Positions 1 to 11,575 of a stretch of 64,000 bases of DNA are shown one piece after another. The notes under the pieces are model-generated. The model made no database searches. It was not told the origin of the DNA and worked only from the letters and a program-made list of their open reading frames with translations. This stretch comes from an uncultured Flavobacteriales bacterium (GTDB taxonomy: Bacteria; Bacteroidota; Bacteroidia; Flavobacteriales_D; Parvicellaceae): the NCBI GenBank assembly GCA_943787725.1, contig CALSNM010000001.1:248001-312000 (forward strand), written 5' to 3'. Position 1 is the first letter of the stretch. Every line of letters starts with the position of its first letter. A program made the translations under genes and the position numbers.

Positions 1-180
1 TCTGACCCTACTAACACTTTCTTTATCAACCAAGGAGCATTGGAGGGAACAGGCTATAGCACAACATTAATTAGCGCTAAACAAATATTTTTGAATAAAG
101 GTTATACTAAACAAGCATTTTTCACTAGTCCTCAAAGGTTTCCTGTTGTATTAGCTCAATATTGCTGGATGAATAAATAA
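1..180 (+). CDS. C-terminal end of an uncharacterised protein (5' truncated by window)
   Basis: Open frame 1 from base 1 (SDPTNTFFINQGALEGTGYST...AQYCWMNK*) to TAA at 178-180, followed by a terminator-like hairpin. Confidence 0.6.
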   Translation, partial: SDPTNTFFINQGALEGTGYSTTLISAKQIFLNKGYTKQAFFTSPQRFPVVLAQYCWMNK

Positions 181-188
181 AATTTGAA

Positions 189-218
189 AAAGGAGAGACA
201 GTTTCTCTCCTTTTTTTT
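189..218 (+). terminator. Rho-independent terminator
   Basis: AAAGGAGAGA-cagtt-TCTCTCCTTT followed by a T-run. Confidence 0.7.
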
Positions 219-222
219 GAAA

Positions 223-849
223 ATGTATTTTGTAAAAACGCCAAAAATAGCTCGAGCTTTTAATAAGAAAGCAATTTGGAATATTCCGAACAACGATAAA
301 GAGGTATTTTTAACGTTTGACGATGGACCTACTCCACTAATTACACAGCATACGCTAGACATCCTCAAAAATCACCAAATTAAGGCGACATTTTTTTGCT
401 TGGGAAAGCATGTTGAAAATCACCCTGAAATATTCAAGAAAATTATAGATGAAGGGCACGCAGTTGGAAATCATTCGTATTCTCACTTAAAAGGATGGAC
501 AACAAAAAACGAAGAGTACCTGGAAGATGTTCGAAAAGGAGAAGCGATTATAAAATCCAATTTATTTAGACCTCCGTACGGAAAAATTAAACGAAGCCAA
601 GTAAATTTACTAAATCCGCAAACTAAAATTATTCTCTGGGATGTTCTTCCCGGTGACTTTTCTCCTTCTAATAATGTAGAAAAAATAATATCAAATACGC
701 TGGGCGCAGTGGAATCAGGATCCATTATCGTATTGCACGATAACGCTATCTGTGGAAATAAAATGTTACAAGCACTTCCATTTATCATTGACAAACTGAA
801 AGAAAAACAATACAACTTTTCAGCAATAACCCAACAGACACTGCCTTAA
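223..849 (+). CDS. Polysaccharide deacetylase (NodB homology) family protein
   Basis: FLTFDDGPTP, HSYSH and RPPYGK motifs. ATG at 223 preferred over TTG at 184, which lies in the terminator. Confidence 0.88.
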   Translation: MYFVKTPKIARAFNKKAIWNIPNNDKEVFLTFDDGPTPLITQHTLDILKNHQIKATFFCLGKHVENHPEIFKKIIDEGHAVGNHSYSHLKGWTTKNEEYLEDVRKGEAIIKSNLFRPPYGKIKRSQVNLLNPQTKIILWDVLPGDFSPSNNVEKIISNTLGAVESGSIIVLHDNAICGNKMLQALPFIIDKLKEKQYNFSAITQQTLP

Positions 850-956
850 AATAAAATCTTACATAATAATTAACAGTCAATTACAATATTTTGTTGGTTA
901 AATCGTCTAATAATTAAAGCTTCGAATATTTTATAGGATAAGCTTTAGATACAAAC

Positions 957-964
957 TATATTTG
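957..964 (+). promoter_or_regulatory. Possible Bacteroidota -7 element (TATATTTG)
   Basis: Matches TAnnTTTG just upstream of ATG 981; no convincing -33 box seen. Confidence 0.3.
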
Positions 965-980
965 CAAAAAAAAAGACTTC

Positions 981-1169
981 ATGAAGTTGACTGCATATGA
1001 CAAACTTAGAGTTATTTTAGGCGTTTTGCTTATTGCCTTTATGGTAATGGCTACGCTTAAATATGGATTAAAGGGTAGTCCTATGTTTAAAATAGCGGTT
1101 TTAGCCCTTGATGCAATTGTTATTTATTATGCAGTTAACAGACTGATATTAAGAAAAAAAGAAAAATAA
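981..1169 (+). CDS. Small two-TM membrane protein
   Basis: 62-aa ORF with two hydrophobic segments; overlaps next start. Confidence 0.6.
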   Translation: MKLTAYDKLRVILGVLLIAFMVMATLKYGLKGSPMFKIAVLALDAIVIYYAVNRLILRKKEK

Positions 1170-2007
1170 TGGAAGAATTAAAAATTGAATTAAAATGGGT
1201 TGTTCTGGCAGGTGTTGGAATTGTAGCAGGTATAATCTTTTTCATGTCATGGCAAGATGTTGATCCAGGAGAAGAAGGATTTATATACAGACCTTATGGA
1301 AAGGGAGTAGAAACGGATATTTCTTACAATGAAGGAACGCAGTTTATCGCGCCTTGGAATGAAATAATCACCTACAATGTGCTTGTGCAAAGTAGAAATT
1401 ACGACTCGCAAGTAATGGACAAAAACGGAACCGACATTGGTGTTGTTATTGCGGTAAACTACCATGCGTTAAAGGGTAAAACGGCATTACTTCACTTAAA
1501 GCATGGAAAAGGATTTGCCGAATCGTTTATTGATAAAAAAGCAAAAGGTGCAATAAAAGATGTTATTGGAAGGTATACCTATGTTGAAGCATACTCTACT
1601 AAACGTGAAATTTTAGAGCAAGAAATAGAGGCAATACTCATGTCGATTTTGACTCGAATTATGTTGCTTTAGACTTCGTAGAAATCGCAGACATTAATTT
1701 ACCTCAAAACATTGCTATTGAGATTACAAATAAAGAAACGCAAAAGCAACGAAATCAAACGGCTAAGGAAAAGCAAAAAGAAGAAGAGTACCTAGCTAAT
1801 GCAAGAATTGAGAAAGCAAGAGGAGATTCTTCTTTGGTTGTTTCTGCTCGATTTAAAGCAGAAGCTATTTCTTTGGAGGCTGAACAAATTAGTAAAAACC
1901 CACAATACATTGAATTAAAAAAATGGGAAAGTTGGGATGGCAACGGTTCTCCTTATGGAACAGGCAATGTTTTCGGTGATAATGCAATTTCTATTTTGAA
2001 ACAATAA
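1169..2007 (+). CDS. SPFH/Band 7 (prohibitin-like) protein, frameshifted in this sequence
   Basis: ORF 1169-1672 continues in another frame (NTHVDFDSNYVALDFVEIADINLPQNIAIEITNKETQKQR...ISILKQ*) to 2007. One missing A near 1633 restores one frame. Confidence 0.8.
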
Positions 2008-2029
2008 CAATAAACTTAATTAAATCTAA

Positions 2030-2062
2030 AGCAATCTTACCTAGGTAAGGTTGCTTTTTTTT
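2030..2062 (+). terminator. Rho-independent terminator
   Basis: AGCAATCTTACC-TA-GGTAAGGTTGCT followed by T10. Confidence 0.65.
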
Positions 2063-2095
2063 TTCTGCAAATTCGTATCAAGAATTTCTGGTAAT

Positions 2096-4494
2096 TTAAA
2101 AGTCAAGCCTGTAGAAGAATATTGGTAAAAAACCTAACTGATAATTCTTGCGGATTGGATTGGCTGTAGGATCTCCAGGAACAGGGGCATAAGTCAAATT
2201 TAATATGTTTTTTGTGCCCAAAAGATTAACAATGTCAAGCGAAAACTCATGTGTTACTTTTTTTGCATTGTACTTATACGATAACTTAAAATCTGCTCTA
2301 AAATAATCTTCAAATTGCAACTCATTAAACCCTTCGTCTATAAATATAATTTCCTGCTGCGCAGTTGAAGCTGAATCATTGACTGTCCCATATCGCTTGC
2401 CTCCAGCCACAGTCACTTTTGCACCTAGACCCAATGAGGTCTTTTCGTTCAATTTAAACTCCCTTCCGGTTAATATATTTGCAGCATATCCCCCATTAAA
2501 ACTTGTATTTCTTTCAATACCATCACTCCCTTCATAACGAGAATTATATACTGCTCCCGTCAATAGCATATGCCAGTTACTGCTATAGTATTTTTCTAAA
2601 GTAAACTCAATCCCATAATTATATCCTGTTCCACTATTCTTTAGAGAATCTGGGAAAAATCGACTGAATCCACTTCCTTGATTAATTAATGAAAATGACG
2701 AAGGATTCAGTTCAACCGGAATATTGGATAAGTCCTGATAATAGGTTTCGATTTTTCCCGATACATTTTTAGCTATTTTTCGAGAATACCCTAATACCGC
2801 ATGATTACTTTTCATATAGTCCATCCCTTTATTATGCGCTTCCGTATTTCCTTCTAACTGATAAAAATACGTATAGACCGGTAATGTTTGTGAATGCCTT
2901 CCAATACCTAAACTAAGGGAGTTTTTATCGTTTACTATCCATTTAAGACCTGCTCTTGGTTGAGCCCAAGAATGACTATTACTAAGTGAAAAACTTTGAT
3001 TATGCAGACCGACAGTAAATATAAAATCATCTGAAAACTTATGTTTCCATTGAATATACGACTGTATCAACATAAATGCTTGGTTCGCATTCCACCTGGT
3101 CCTGTAAACACCAGGAAGAGTATCATTTTCTGTTATACTATCACTTAAATCAGCTATATAATAATCAGCATTGTACCCAATTTTCAGAACATCCTTTTTT
3201 CCAAACTTTCTTATTGAGATATGTAGAACTGGTAAATTTAGATGTATTGAACTGGTACCCCATATAATTGGAAAGTATGCTGTCCTGAACAAATTCGCCA
3301 TTTGCGGGATTAACGTGTCTATAAATTAAATCATGCTTGGTTGACTGTCTTTCATAAGACCCTCCTAATGTTGTTTTTACAAAGGTTTTTTCATTCAATG
3401 GCTTTGTGTATGTTAATCCACCTATTGCCATTCCCGTGCTAAAGTATTGATCTCGATCATTTTGTCCGTATAAATCAATTTCGGAAGTATCTTTTTGATC
3501 ACTTATAAGAATATCAATTCCACTATTACCGCCAATACCCCATAAAGCAAGGTTTCCACCTTTTTTGAAAGGAAAATTCATTTTGAAAGATAAATCTTGA
3601 TATTGCGGCAATGCATTTGTTCCTACGTCAATGCCTGCAGCTTGAAACATTCCAAGCGTAGAATACCTATACATGAATAGGTAGGACGCAGATTTCCCTT
3701 TTTTGAAAGGGCCTTCTGCCATTAATTCTGCTCCTAAAACACCAAACTGCGCTGTCCATTCGCGTTTCTCATTATTTCCTGCCCTTAACTTTAAATCAAA
3801 AATACCCGAAGTACTATTGCCATATTCGGCCGGAAATGCTCCTGTGAAAAAATCACTGTTTGCCATTAACTTGTTGTTGAGCATGCTTGTGGGACCTCCC
3901 GAAGTACCTGAAATTGCAAAATGATTTGGATTGGGAATATCAACTCCTTCAACGCGATACACGACACCTAAAGGAGAATTACCTCGAATAACAATGTCAT
4001 TACGACTATCATCTGCCCCTCCTACTCCAGCAAAATTTGATACCATTCGAGCAGGATCTCCTCTACTTCCAGCATATCTTTCGGTTTCTTCAACTGAAAA
4101 AACACGTGCACTAACAAGCGCCATGTCATTGTTTACCTTATGATCCGAACCCGCTACTATTTGCACAGCATCTAACACTTCTGCAGACTCCTCAATACTA
4201 ACGTTTAGTATAACCTCTTTACCTGAAGTTACAACAGTAATACGGTCTTGCTGAGTATAACCGACATAAGAAACCCTTACGGAATGTCTTCCAATTGGAA
4301 TGTTTTTTCAATTTATAATTTCCATCCAAGTCTGTTACTGCTCCAATAATTGGATCAACCGTAGTAACCATTACGGTCACTCCTGGCAATGGAAACTGAG
4401 ACTCTTTATCTACTACTTTTCCCTTAATGGTTTGTTGCCCAAAAGATGCTAATGATAACAAGCATAAAACTGAAACTAGAATTTTGTTGACCAT
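2096..4494 (-). CDS. TonB-dependent receptor with N-terminal carboxypeptidase-regulatory-like domain (two apparent frameshifts)
   Basis: Three consecutive ORFs (GKVVDKESQFPLPGVTVMV; plug RMVSNFAGVGGADDSRNDIVIRGNSPLGVVYRVEGVDIPNPNHF; barrel) join if one A is removed from A-runs near 4305 and 3197. Confidence 0.85.
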
Positions 4495-4560
4495 ACGGGT
4501 CTAAATTAAGTAATAAACGGGGTTAAATATAACCAAATACTTATTTAAACAAATACAAGT

Positions 4561-5254
4561 TTAGGCGTTGACTAGACCCAGCCACGATTCAAATATAGCT
4601 TTTCCATCTACATTGCTTAATTTAGCATCTGCAGCTCTTTCTGGGTGCGGCATCATTCCAAAAACATTTTTAGCCTTATTTGTTATACCCGCTATGTTTT
4701 CCAAAGCTCCATTTGGATTAGCATCAGCGTTCACTTCTCCTTTAGCATCACAATATCTAAACAAGAACTTGATCATTATCGTTCAATTCTTTCATTACAG
4801 CATCACTTGCATGAAACCTTCCTTCACCATGAGCAATTGGAATTTTATACGCCTTGTTTTGATCTAAATGTTCAGTTAATTTTGCTGAATTCGACTCAGG
4901 TTTTAAATAAACATTTTTACAAATGAATTTCTGATTATTATTATGAAGTAGCGCTCCCGGCAACAAACCACTTTCACATAGAATTTGAAAACCATTGCAT
5001 ACTCCAAGAACAAAACCTCCTTTGTTTGCATGTTCAATTACAGCGGTCATAACAGGAGAAAATCTAGCAATTGCCCCAGAACGTAAATAATCTCCATAAG
5101 AGAACCCTCCTGGCAAAACGATTGCATCACACCCTTTTAAGTCTGTATCTTTATGCCATAGTTCTTCAACTTCTTGTCCTAGAATATCTTTAAGAACATA
5201 GATCATATCTTGATCACAATTAGAGCCTGGAAAAGTAATTACGCCAAATTTCAT
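4561..5254 (-). CDS. purQ: Phosphoribosylformylglycinamidine synthase, glutaminase subunit (one apparent frameshift)
   Basis: [16 protein letters not shown]...[20 protein letters not shown]...[10 protein letters not shown]-terminus [26 protein letters not shown]...GMMPHPERA in a shifted frame near 4767. Confidence 0.9.
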
Positions 5255-5330
5255 TTTTATTGTCTTTTAATAAGTTACAAAGGTACTTTAATAATAAAAA
5301 TATTCAACAATGAAAAGGAAAAGTTATACG

Positions 5331-6308
5331 CTAATAAAGATAGATATTCACAAGAATTGAAATAAATATTATGTAAAAAAACAATTGAGACAACCATTCC
5401 TTTTTTGCATAATTGAAATAAAAAGCAATTAGCAAACTTAAAGGCACTGCTCCAACCAATGCAAACACATTTTCACATGAAAATTGCTGAACGAGAGATA
5501 CAATAGCAATTGATAAAAATATAATAAATAGAAAAAAGAAAATAATTTTTCGAAAACGCAATGAGCTAGCTTTATACTGGCGCGATATATTATACCCTGA
5601 AAAACTAACCAAAACTAACACAACTCCTAACAGGATATAATAGGGCCATGAGACGGCTATTTTCAGAGCGTAATATTGTTCGGAATCAAACGTAAAGTAA
5701 TTGACCCAATTATTAAGCGCGCCGCCCCAAACCAAAGCCACAATCCAATACAATCCAAAAATGGTGAATGCGAAAAATGGGATAACCCACTCTCTCCAAA
5801 CAAAAGGTCTAAATATTTTTAATGCTATCCACACCAAAGCTAACATTAATAAGGAAGGGAAATAAAACACTCCTCCCAACAAAATAAAAACAGTAGCGTC
5901 AAACACCTCCTTTTTGCAAGGAACTTGACTGTAGATATTAAATAATCGCCTAACAGCGAGAATCCAAAATAAGTTCGAAATAACTATTGGGCTTAATCCC
6001 TGATGCTCTTTTATGGCACTCATAAAAATCACATATAGTAGCGCAGGCAACAGTGTATTCCCGGTAAATAATTCACTTTTATTTATTAAATTATTTAATA
6101 TCAATGCTGAAATTACAATAATGAGCAACGCTAGTAATTGGGAAAAAGTAGGACTACCTAGATTTGACAACCATTGATACAAAGGTGAAGCACCTGAAAA
6201 ATCAACAGTATTGGGATTAAGTAATCCAGGTAGCCAAAAAAGTAAAGCCATAATTGGCAATAGAACCAACCCCGTTAAACTATCAGATTTATAAAATTTT
6301 AAAATCAC
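5331..6308 (-). CDS. Multi-TM membrane protein, DUF6427-like
   Basis: 325 aa, strongly hydrophobic, located next to purD as I recall for this family in Bacteroidota. Confidence 0.65.
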   Translation of the reverse strand: MILKFYKSDSLTGLVLLPIMALLFWLPGLLNPNTVDFSGASPLYQWLSNLGSPTFSQLLALLIIVISALILNNLINKSELFTGNTLLPALLYVIFMSAIKEHQGLSPIVISNLFWILAVRRLFNIYSQVPCKKEVFDATVFILLGGVFYFPSLLMLALVWIALKIFRPFVWREWVIPFFAFTIFGLYWIVALVWGGALNNWVNYFTFDSEQYYALKIAVSWPYYILLGVVLVLVSFSGYNISRQYKASSLRFRKIIFFFLFIIFLSIAIVSLVQQFSCENVFALVGAVPLSLLIAFYFNYAKKEWLSQLFFYIIFISILVNIYLY

Positions 6309-6414
6309 TCCTACAAAAATATCTTATTTGTTCATCTTTTTATAAAAGATCTTATTAAACACCTGAATTATTGTGGATATTTTATACTTTTGGAACAGAT
6401 TTAAAATTATTACT

Positions 6415-6600
6415 ATGGATTGGTTAGTGTTTCCTTTGGCAAAGATGATGTATTGGTTCTTTCAAAATGTTCTAGAAAACTTGGAGAACTTGCCTAACTA
6501 CGCTTTTTGTATTTTCGCGGTTATTGCATTTACATATTGGGTTAAATGGCAAATGAAATACAATGCTGAAGCAGAAGCTAATCCGGATCAAATTAAATAA
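6415..6600 (+). CDS. Small membrane protein, DUF6341-like
   Basis: MDWLVFPLAKMMYWFFQNVLENLENLPNYAFCIFAVIAFTYWVKWQMKYNAEAEANPDQIK. Confidence 0.6.
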   Translation: MDWLVFPLAKMMYWFFQNVLENLENLPNYAFCIFAVIAFTYWVKWQMKYNAEAEANPDQIK

Positions 6601-6605
6601 CCCTT

Positions 6606-7906
6606 CTACTTTTTTGTATCTGTCTTAGGCTTTTTGATTAAATCAAATCCAATGTCCTTTCTGAAGTTCATTCCTTGAAAGCTCAACTCATCTATTGAAT
6701 CATAAGAGTTTTTAGTGCCGACTCAATATCTTTACCGAAAGAAGTTACGGCAAGAACTCTTCCGCCATTTGTAACAATGCCCTCTTTTGTTTCGGATGTG
6801 CCTGCATGAAAAGGAACGCTTTTAAGCACATTCTCAAACCCTGTAATTTGAGCGCCTTTTTTATATTTCTCAGGATATCCACCAGCAACTAACATTACGG
6901 TAGCAGCAGTTCTTGGATCAAAATGAACGTCTCTTTCAGACAAAGTACCCGATGCAATTCCATCAAAGAGCTCTAATAAATCGGACTTTAATCGTGGCAT
7001 TACCACTTCTGTTTCCGGGTCTCCCAATCGGCAATTGTATTCAATAACATAAGGGTCTCCTTTTACATTAATAATCCCAAAGAAAATAAAGCCAGAATAG
7101 TCTATCCCTTCTGCTCTTAAACCTTTTATAGTGGGAATAATAACCTGATTATCTACTTTGTCAATAAATTCTCTATTTGCAAATGGTACAGGTGAAACAG
7201 CTCCCATTCCTCCTGTGTTTAAACCCGTATCTCCTTCTCCAATTCGTTTGTAATCTTTAGCCGCTGGCAAAATCTTGTACGATTTTCCATCTGTAATAAC
7301 AAATACGCTTACTTCTATACCATCAAGAAATTGTTCAATCACCACTTTGGAACTAGCTTCACCAAATTTCGCATCTTTCACCATGCTCTTTAATTCCTTT
7401 TTAGCAAGTGCTAAGTCGTCTATTATTAACACCCCTTTTCCTCCTGCTAAGCCATCTGCTTTTAATACATATGGAGCAACCATTTTATCTAGGTGTGCAT
7501 ATCCAGCATCTAAATTTTCGGGTGTTACCGTAAAATATTTCGCTGTTGGAATATTAAATTTCTTCATGAACTTCTTAGAGAAATCCTTACTCCCTTCCAA
7601 TTGAGCACCTTCCTTTTTAGGGCCGATTATAGTAACCTCTGCTAAATCCTCTCTTGTTTCAAAATAATCGTGAATTCCACCTACTAATGGAGCTTCTGGT
7701 CCAACAACAATAATTTTTACATTTTTCTCTAATGCAAAACTTGCCATTTTCTTAAAATCCAAAGGTGAAATATCTACATTGATCCCAACTTCACTTGTTC
7801 CAGCATTCCCCGGAGCGATATAAAGATTTTCCATTCGTGAACTTTGGGCCAATTTCCATGCAATTGCATGTTCTCTGCCGCCTGAACCAATAATAAGTAC
7901 ATTCAT
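6606..7906 (-). CDS. purD: Phosphoribosylamine-glycine ligase (C-terminal frameshift)
   Basis: MNVLIIGSGGREHAIAWKL...ADGLAGGKGVLI...YNCRLGDPETE. The true C-terminus (NSYDSIDELSFQGMNFRKDIGFDL...) is recovered in another frame if one A is added near 6714. Confidence 0.93.
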
Positions 7907-8032
7907 TTCCTTTGATTTTTGACAAAGAAACAAAGTTACGTGCCTTGTTTAACAGATTGTTATTAACAAGCATGAAACTCTTTTAACAGAAGTGATTAAA
8001 AGGCAACTTTAAGCTCTAAAATTATAATTCAG

Positions 8033-8040
8033 TATATTTG
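8033..8040 (+). promoter_or_regulatory. Possible -7 element (TATATTTG)
   Basis: TAnnTTTG match 8 nt before ATG 8049 of the metal-efflux cluster. Confidence 0.3.
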
Positions 8041-8048
8041 TAATCAGA

Positions 8049-8375
8049 ATGAAATTATTTGCACTCATATTATCTTTTTCTATGTTTTTCTCAACCGTGG
8101 TGCCTTGCCATGCAGGAGAACATGACCATACAGAAAAATGTGAGCACCATGGAGAACATAAGCATGATGGCCCATCCGACGACAAAGAGAACAATGATGA
8201 ACACCCTTGTTCACCATTTTGCGGGTATCATTCTTCTGTTAACAGCCCCACATCAAGTCCAACTATTATTTTAGAAAATATTTTCTTTACTGAAAGTGTC
8301 GAAAAAGTGTTTATTTATACCCCGACTTATTTCTACCTCCTAGAATTCTCAATCTGGAACCCTCCTAAAGCATAG
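8049..8375 (+). CDS. Small secreted His/Cys-rich protein (DUF6660-like), first gene of metal-efflux cluster
   Basis: Signal peptide then CHAGEHDHTEKCEHHGEHKHDGP...HPCSPFCGYH; directly upstream of cusA-like gene. Confidence 0.65.
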   Translation: MKLFALILSFSMFFSTVVPCHAGEHDHTEKCEHHGEHKHDGPSDDKENNDEHPCSPFCGYHSSVNSPTSSPTIILENIFFTESVEKVFIYTPTYFYLLEFSIWNPPKA

Positions 8376-8452
8376 ATGCCCTATTTCGCATCTATTTTTC
8401 TCGCTGTAATTAGTACAGTTGGGTTTCCCGTTACATTGTAAAATTCTTTATC

Positions 8453-11400
8453 ATGATAAATAAACTAATTGATTTTTCAATTAGGAATAAGTTTATTATT
8501 GGCCTTTTTACCTTGGCATTGATTGCCTGGGGTTCTTATTCCATTAAACAAATTCCTATTGATGCTGTGCCAGATATTACTAATAATCAGGTACAGATAA
8601 TAACGCAAATGCCAGATTTAGCTGCACCCGAAGTTGAACAGCAAATTACGATTCCTATTGAGAAAGCAACTCAATTTATTCCTGGCGTTATAGAAATTCG
8701 TTCGATTTCAAGATTCGGCTTATCTGTTGTTACTGTTGTGTTTAATGACGCTATGGGTATTTATCTCCCACAACAATTAGTAGAGCATAAACTCTCTGAA
8801 ATAAAAGAAAAAATAACTAAAAATGACTTAGGGAATCTGGAAGTGGCTCCACTTTCAACTGGACTTGGAGAAGTTTATCAATATGTTTTAAAAGCTGACA
8901 GCTCTTCAAAAAATAAGTATACAGCAATGGACTTGAGATCCATACAAGATCGAATTGTTAAACCTCAATTGGGGGGAATCGAAGGTGTAGTTGATGTAAA
9001 TAGTTTTGGCGGGTACTTAAAGCAAATTGAAGTCGCAATAAACCCTGAGTTACTCAAAAACAAAGAAGTGTCATTTGCTGAAGTATTTGATGCTTTAGAA
9101 AAAAACAATAAAAACACAGGAGGAAGCTACATTGAAAAAGGGAGTGAAAATATCTACATAAGAAGTATAGGGCAAATTTCGTCTATGGAGGATATTCGAA
9201 AAATTTCAATTAAAAACAATAAAGGAAATCCTCTACTAATCGAACATATAGCTGAAGTTAAAATAGGTTATGCGCCTCGTTTTGGCGCAATGGGAAGAAA
9301 TGGAGAAGGAGAAGTTGCCGGCGGCATGGTTCTGATGATGAAAGGAAGTAATGCCAATAAAGTTGTAGCAAGAATAAAAGAACGGTTAATTACTATTAAA
9401 AAATCGTTACCGGAAGGAATTGACTTAATTCCTTTTATTGATCGGTCGGAACTTATTGGCAGAACTACCTCAACGGTATTTACCAATTTATTGGAAGGTG
9501 GTTTAATTGTAATCTTCATTCTGGTTTTACTTCTTGGAAATTTTAGAGCAGGCCTTATTGTGGCTTCAGTTATACCCTTGTCTCTTTTGTTTGCCATTTC
9601 TTTGATGAACCTCTTTGGTGTTTCTGCTAATCTTATGTCTCTTGGAGCTTTAGATTTTGGAATTGTGGTCGATGGGGCAGTAATTATTGTAGAAGCCATT
9701 ATCCTTCGATTGGCTAAAAACCGATCTGGAGAAATATTAACGCAAAAAGAAATGGACAAAGAAGTTCGAGAAGGAGCCAGTAAAATTAGAATTTCTGCGG
9801 CCTTTGGAGAGATTATTATTTTAATCGTTTATCTACCTATTCTTGCTCTTGTAGGGATTGAAGGGAAAATGTTTAGACCAATGGCACTGACCGTTAGTTT
9901 TGCCATTGTTGGAGCGTTTGTATTATCGCTCACCTATGTACCGATGATTACTTCTGTCTTTTTAAAGAAAAATATTAGCCCTAAAAAAACAATTGCCGAT
10001 AGCATAATGGGCTTTTTCCAAAGGTTGTACATTCCTATTTTACAATTGGCACTGAAGTTTAAGTTTATCGTTTTAGGATTAGCAGCAGTAATCTTTATTG
10101 TTAGTATCATGACCTTTTCTAAAATGGGAGCAGTTTTTATTCCTCGTTTAGAAGAAGGAGATTTAGTTGTGAGTATCGCTCATAAACCAGGAACCTCCTT
10201 AACTCAAATATTAAAAACATCAAATCAGGTAGAAAAAATTCTGATGGCGAATGTCCCCGAAATTGAGCAGATGTGCTCTCGAATAGGAACAGCCGAAATC
10301 CCAACAGATCCAATGCCAATAGAATCAGCAGATATTTTTGTGGTATTAAAAAACAAAGAAAACTGGACTTCTGCTTCCACCCTACCTGAATTAGTAGACA
10401 TCATAAAGCGAGAAATTAGTGTTGTTCCAGGAATCAATGTAGAAATTTCTCAACCTATTGAACATATGTTTAACACGTTAATATCTGGTGTTCGATCTGA
10501 TATTGCAATCAAACTATACGGTGAAAACCTAGATATTTTAGACGCTAAAGCGAAAGAAATTCAACAACTAATTAGTGGTATAACTGGCATTGGAGACGTA
10601 AAACCTGAAGAAATTAAAGGAATGCCGCAGGTTGCTATTACCTATAAAAAACAAGCTCTTGCTAAATATGGATTAAACATTGAAGAAATAAGTGACGTCG
10701 TACAAGCTGGATTTGGGGGGAAAACAACAGGTGTTCTTTTTGAAGAAGAATGGCCAGTAGACATTGTAATGCGGTTGGATAGCGCCCATAGAAAGGACAT
10801 TAAAGATATAGAGAACATGTATGTTTATCTTTCAGATGGGAATCAAATACCTTTAAAAGAAATTGCAAATATCGACTACATTAAAGCGCCTGTTCAGGTA
10901 TCTCGAGACAATGCAAAACGAAGAGTAGTAATTGGTGTTAATGTCAGAAATAGGGACATAGAAACGCTAGTAACTGAAATACAAAACAAATTAGATGCAG
11001 AATTGGACTTACCGGCTGGGTATTATTTAAAATATGGTGGACAATTCGAAAACCTTCAAAACGCAAAAGACAGATTGCTTATAGCTGTTCCAATTGCATT
11101 AATCTTAATCTTTATTCTACTCTTTTTTACTTTTAACTCTATAAAACAAGCGTTATTTATTTTTACCGCCATTCCATTGGCTGCTATGGGGGGCGTTGCC
11201 GCTTTATGGTTACGACAAATGCCTTTTAGTATTTCTGCTGGGATTGGTTTTATAGCCTTATTCGGTGTTGCTGTATTAAATGGAATAGTCCTCATAGCCT
11301 ATTTCAATCAATTGAAAAAAGAGGGTGTTTCCAATACTATGGAACGAATTATTACTGGAGCAAAGGTTAGGCTTCGTCCCGTAATAATGACTGCTTCGGT

Positions 11401-11575
11401 AGCTGCACTGGGGTTTTTGCCCATGGCAATTTCTACCGGAGACGGCGCAGAAGTGCAACAACCTTTAGCAACTGTAGTTATTGGAGGTTTGGTTTCTGCA
11501 ACCCTATTAACCTTGTTGGTTCTACCTGTTTTATATGCATTATTCGACACTAAAAAAACGAAATCTCATGAATAA
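8453..11575 (+). CDS. cusA: CusA/CzcA-family heavy-metal efflux RND permease
   Basis: 1040 aa; HME-RND pattern: NNQVQIITQMPDLAAPEVEQQITIPIE, LGALDFGIVVDGAVIIVEA, repeated TM blocks. Confidence 0.92.
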   Translation: MINKLIDFSIRNKFIIGLFTLALIAWGSYSIKQIPIDAVPDITNNQVQIITQMPDLAAPEVEQQITIPIEKATQFIPGVIEIRSISRFGLSVVTVVFNDAMGIYLPQQLVEHKLSEIKEKITKNDLGNLEVAPLSTGLGEVYQYVLKADSSSKNKYTAMDLRSIQDRIVKPQLGGIEGVVDVNSFGGYLKQIEVAINPELLKNKEVSFAEVFDALEKNNKNTGGSYIEKGSENIYIRSIGQISSMEDIRKISIKNNKGNPLLIEHIAEVKIGYAPRFGAMGRNGEGEVAGGMVLMMKGSNANKVVARIKERLITIKKSLPEGIDLIPFIDRSELIGRTTSTVFTNLLEGGLIVIFILVLLLGNFRAGLIVASVIPLSLLFAISLMNLFGVSANLMSLGALDFGIVVDGAVIIVEAIILRLAKNRSGEILTQKEMDKEVREGASKIRISAAFGEIIILIVYLPILALVGIEGKMFRPMALTVSFAIVGAFVLSLTYVPMITSVFLKKNISPKKTIADSIMGFFQRLYIPILQLALKFKFIVLGLAAVIFIVSIMTFSKMGAVFIPRLEEGDLVVSIAHKPGTSLTQILKTSNQVEKILMANVPEIEQMCSRIGTAEIPTDPMPIESADIFVVLKNKENWTSASTLPELVDIIKREISVVPGINVEISQPIEHMFNTLISGVRSDIAIKLYGENLDILDAKAKEIQQLISGITGIGDVKPEEIKGMPQVAITYKKQALAKYGLNIEEISDVVQAGFGGKTTGVLFEEEWPVDIVMRLDSAHRKDIKDIENMYVYLSDGNQIPLKEIANIDYIKAPVQVSRDNAKRRVVIGVNVRNRDIETLVTEIQNKLDAELDLPAGYYLKYGGQFENLQNAKDRLLIAVPIALILIFILLFFTFNSIKQALFIFTAIPLAAMGGVAALWLRQMPFSISAGIGFIALFGVAVLNGIVLIAYFNQLKKEGVSNTMERIITGAKVRLRPVIMTASVAALGFLPMAISTGDGAEVQQPLATVVIGGLVSATLLTLLVLPVLYALFDTKKTKSHE

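Noticed and set aside
184-222. TTG start at 184 for the deacetylase
   Set aside because: The segment forms the upstream terminator hairpin; ATG 223 gives a better N-terminus.
9268-9759. Long antisense ORFs in the track (e.g. 163 aa opposite cusA, 168 aa at 43637, 129 aa at 54424)
   Set aside because: They lie opposite strongly supported genes and have low-complexity or non-protein-like composition.
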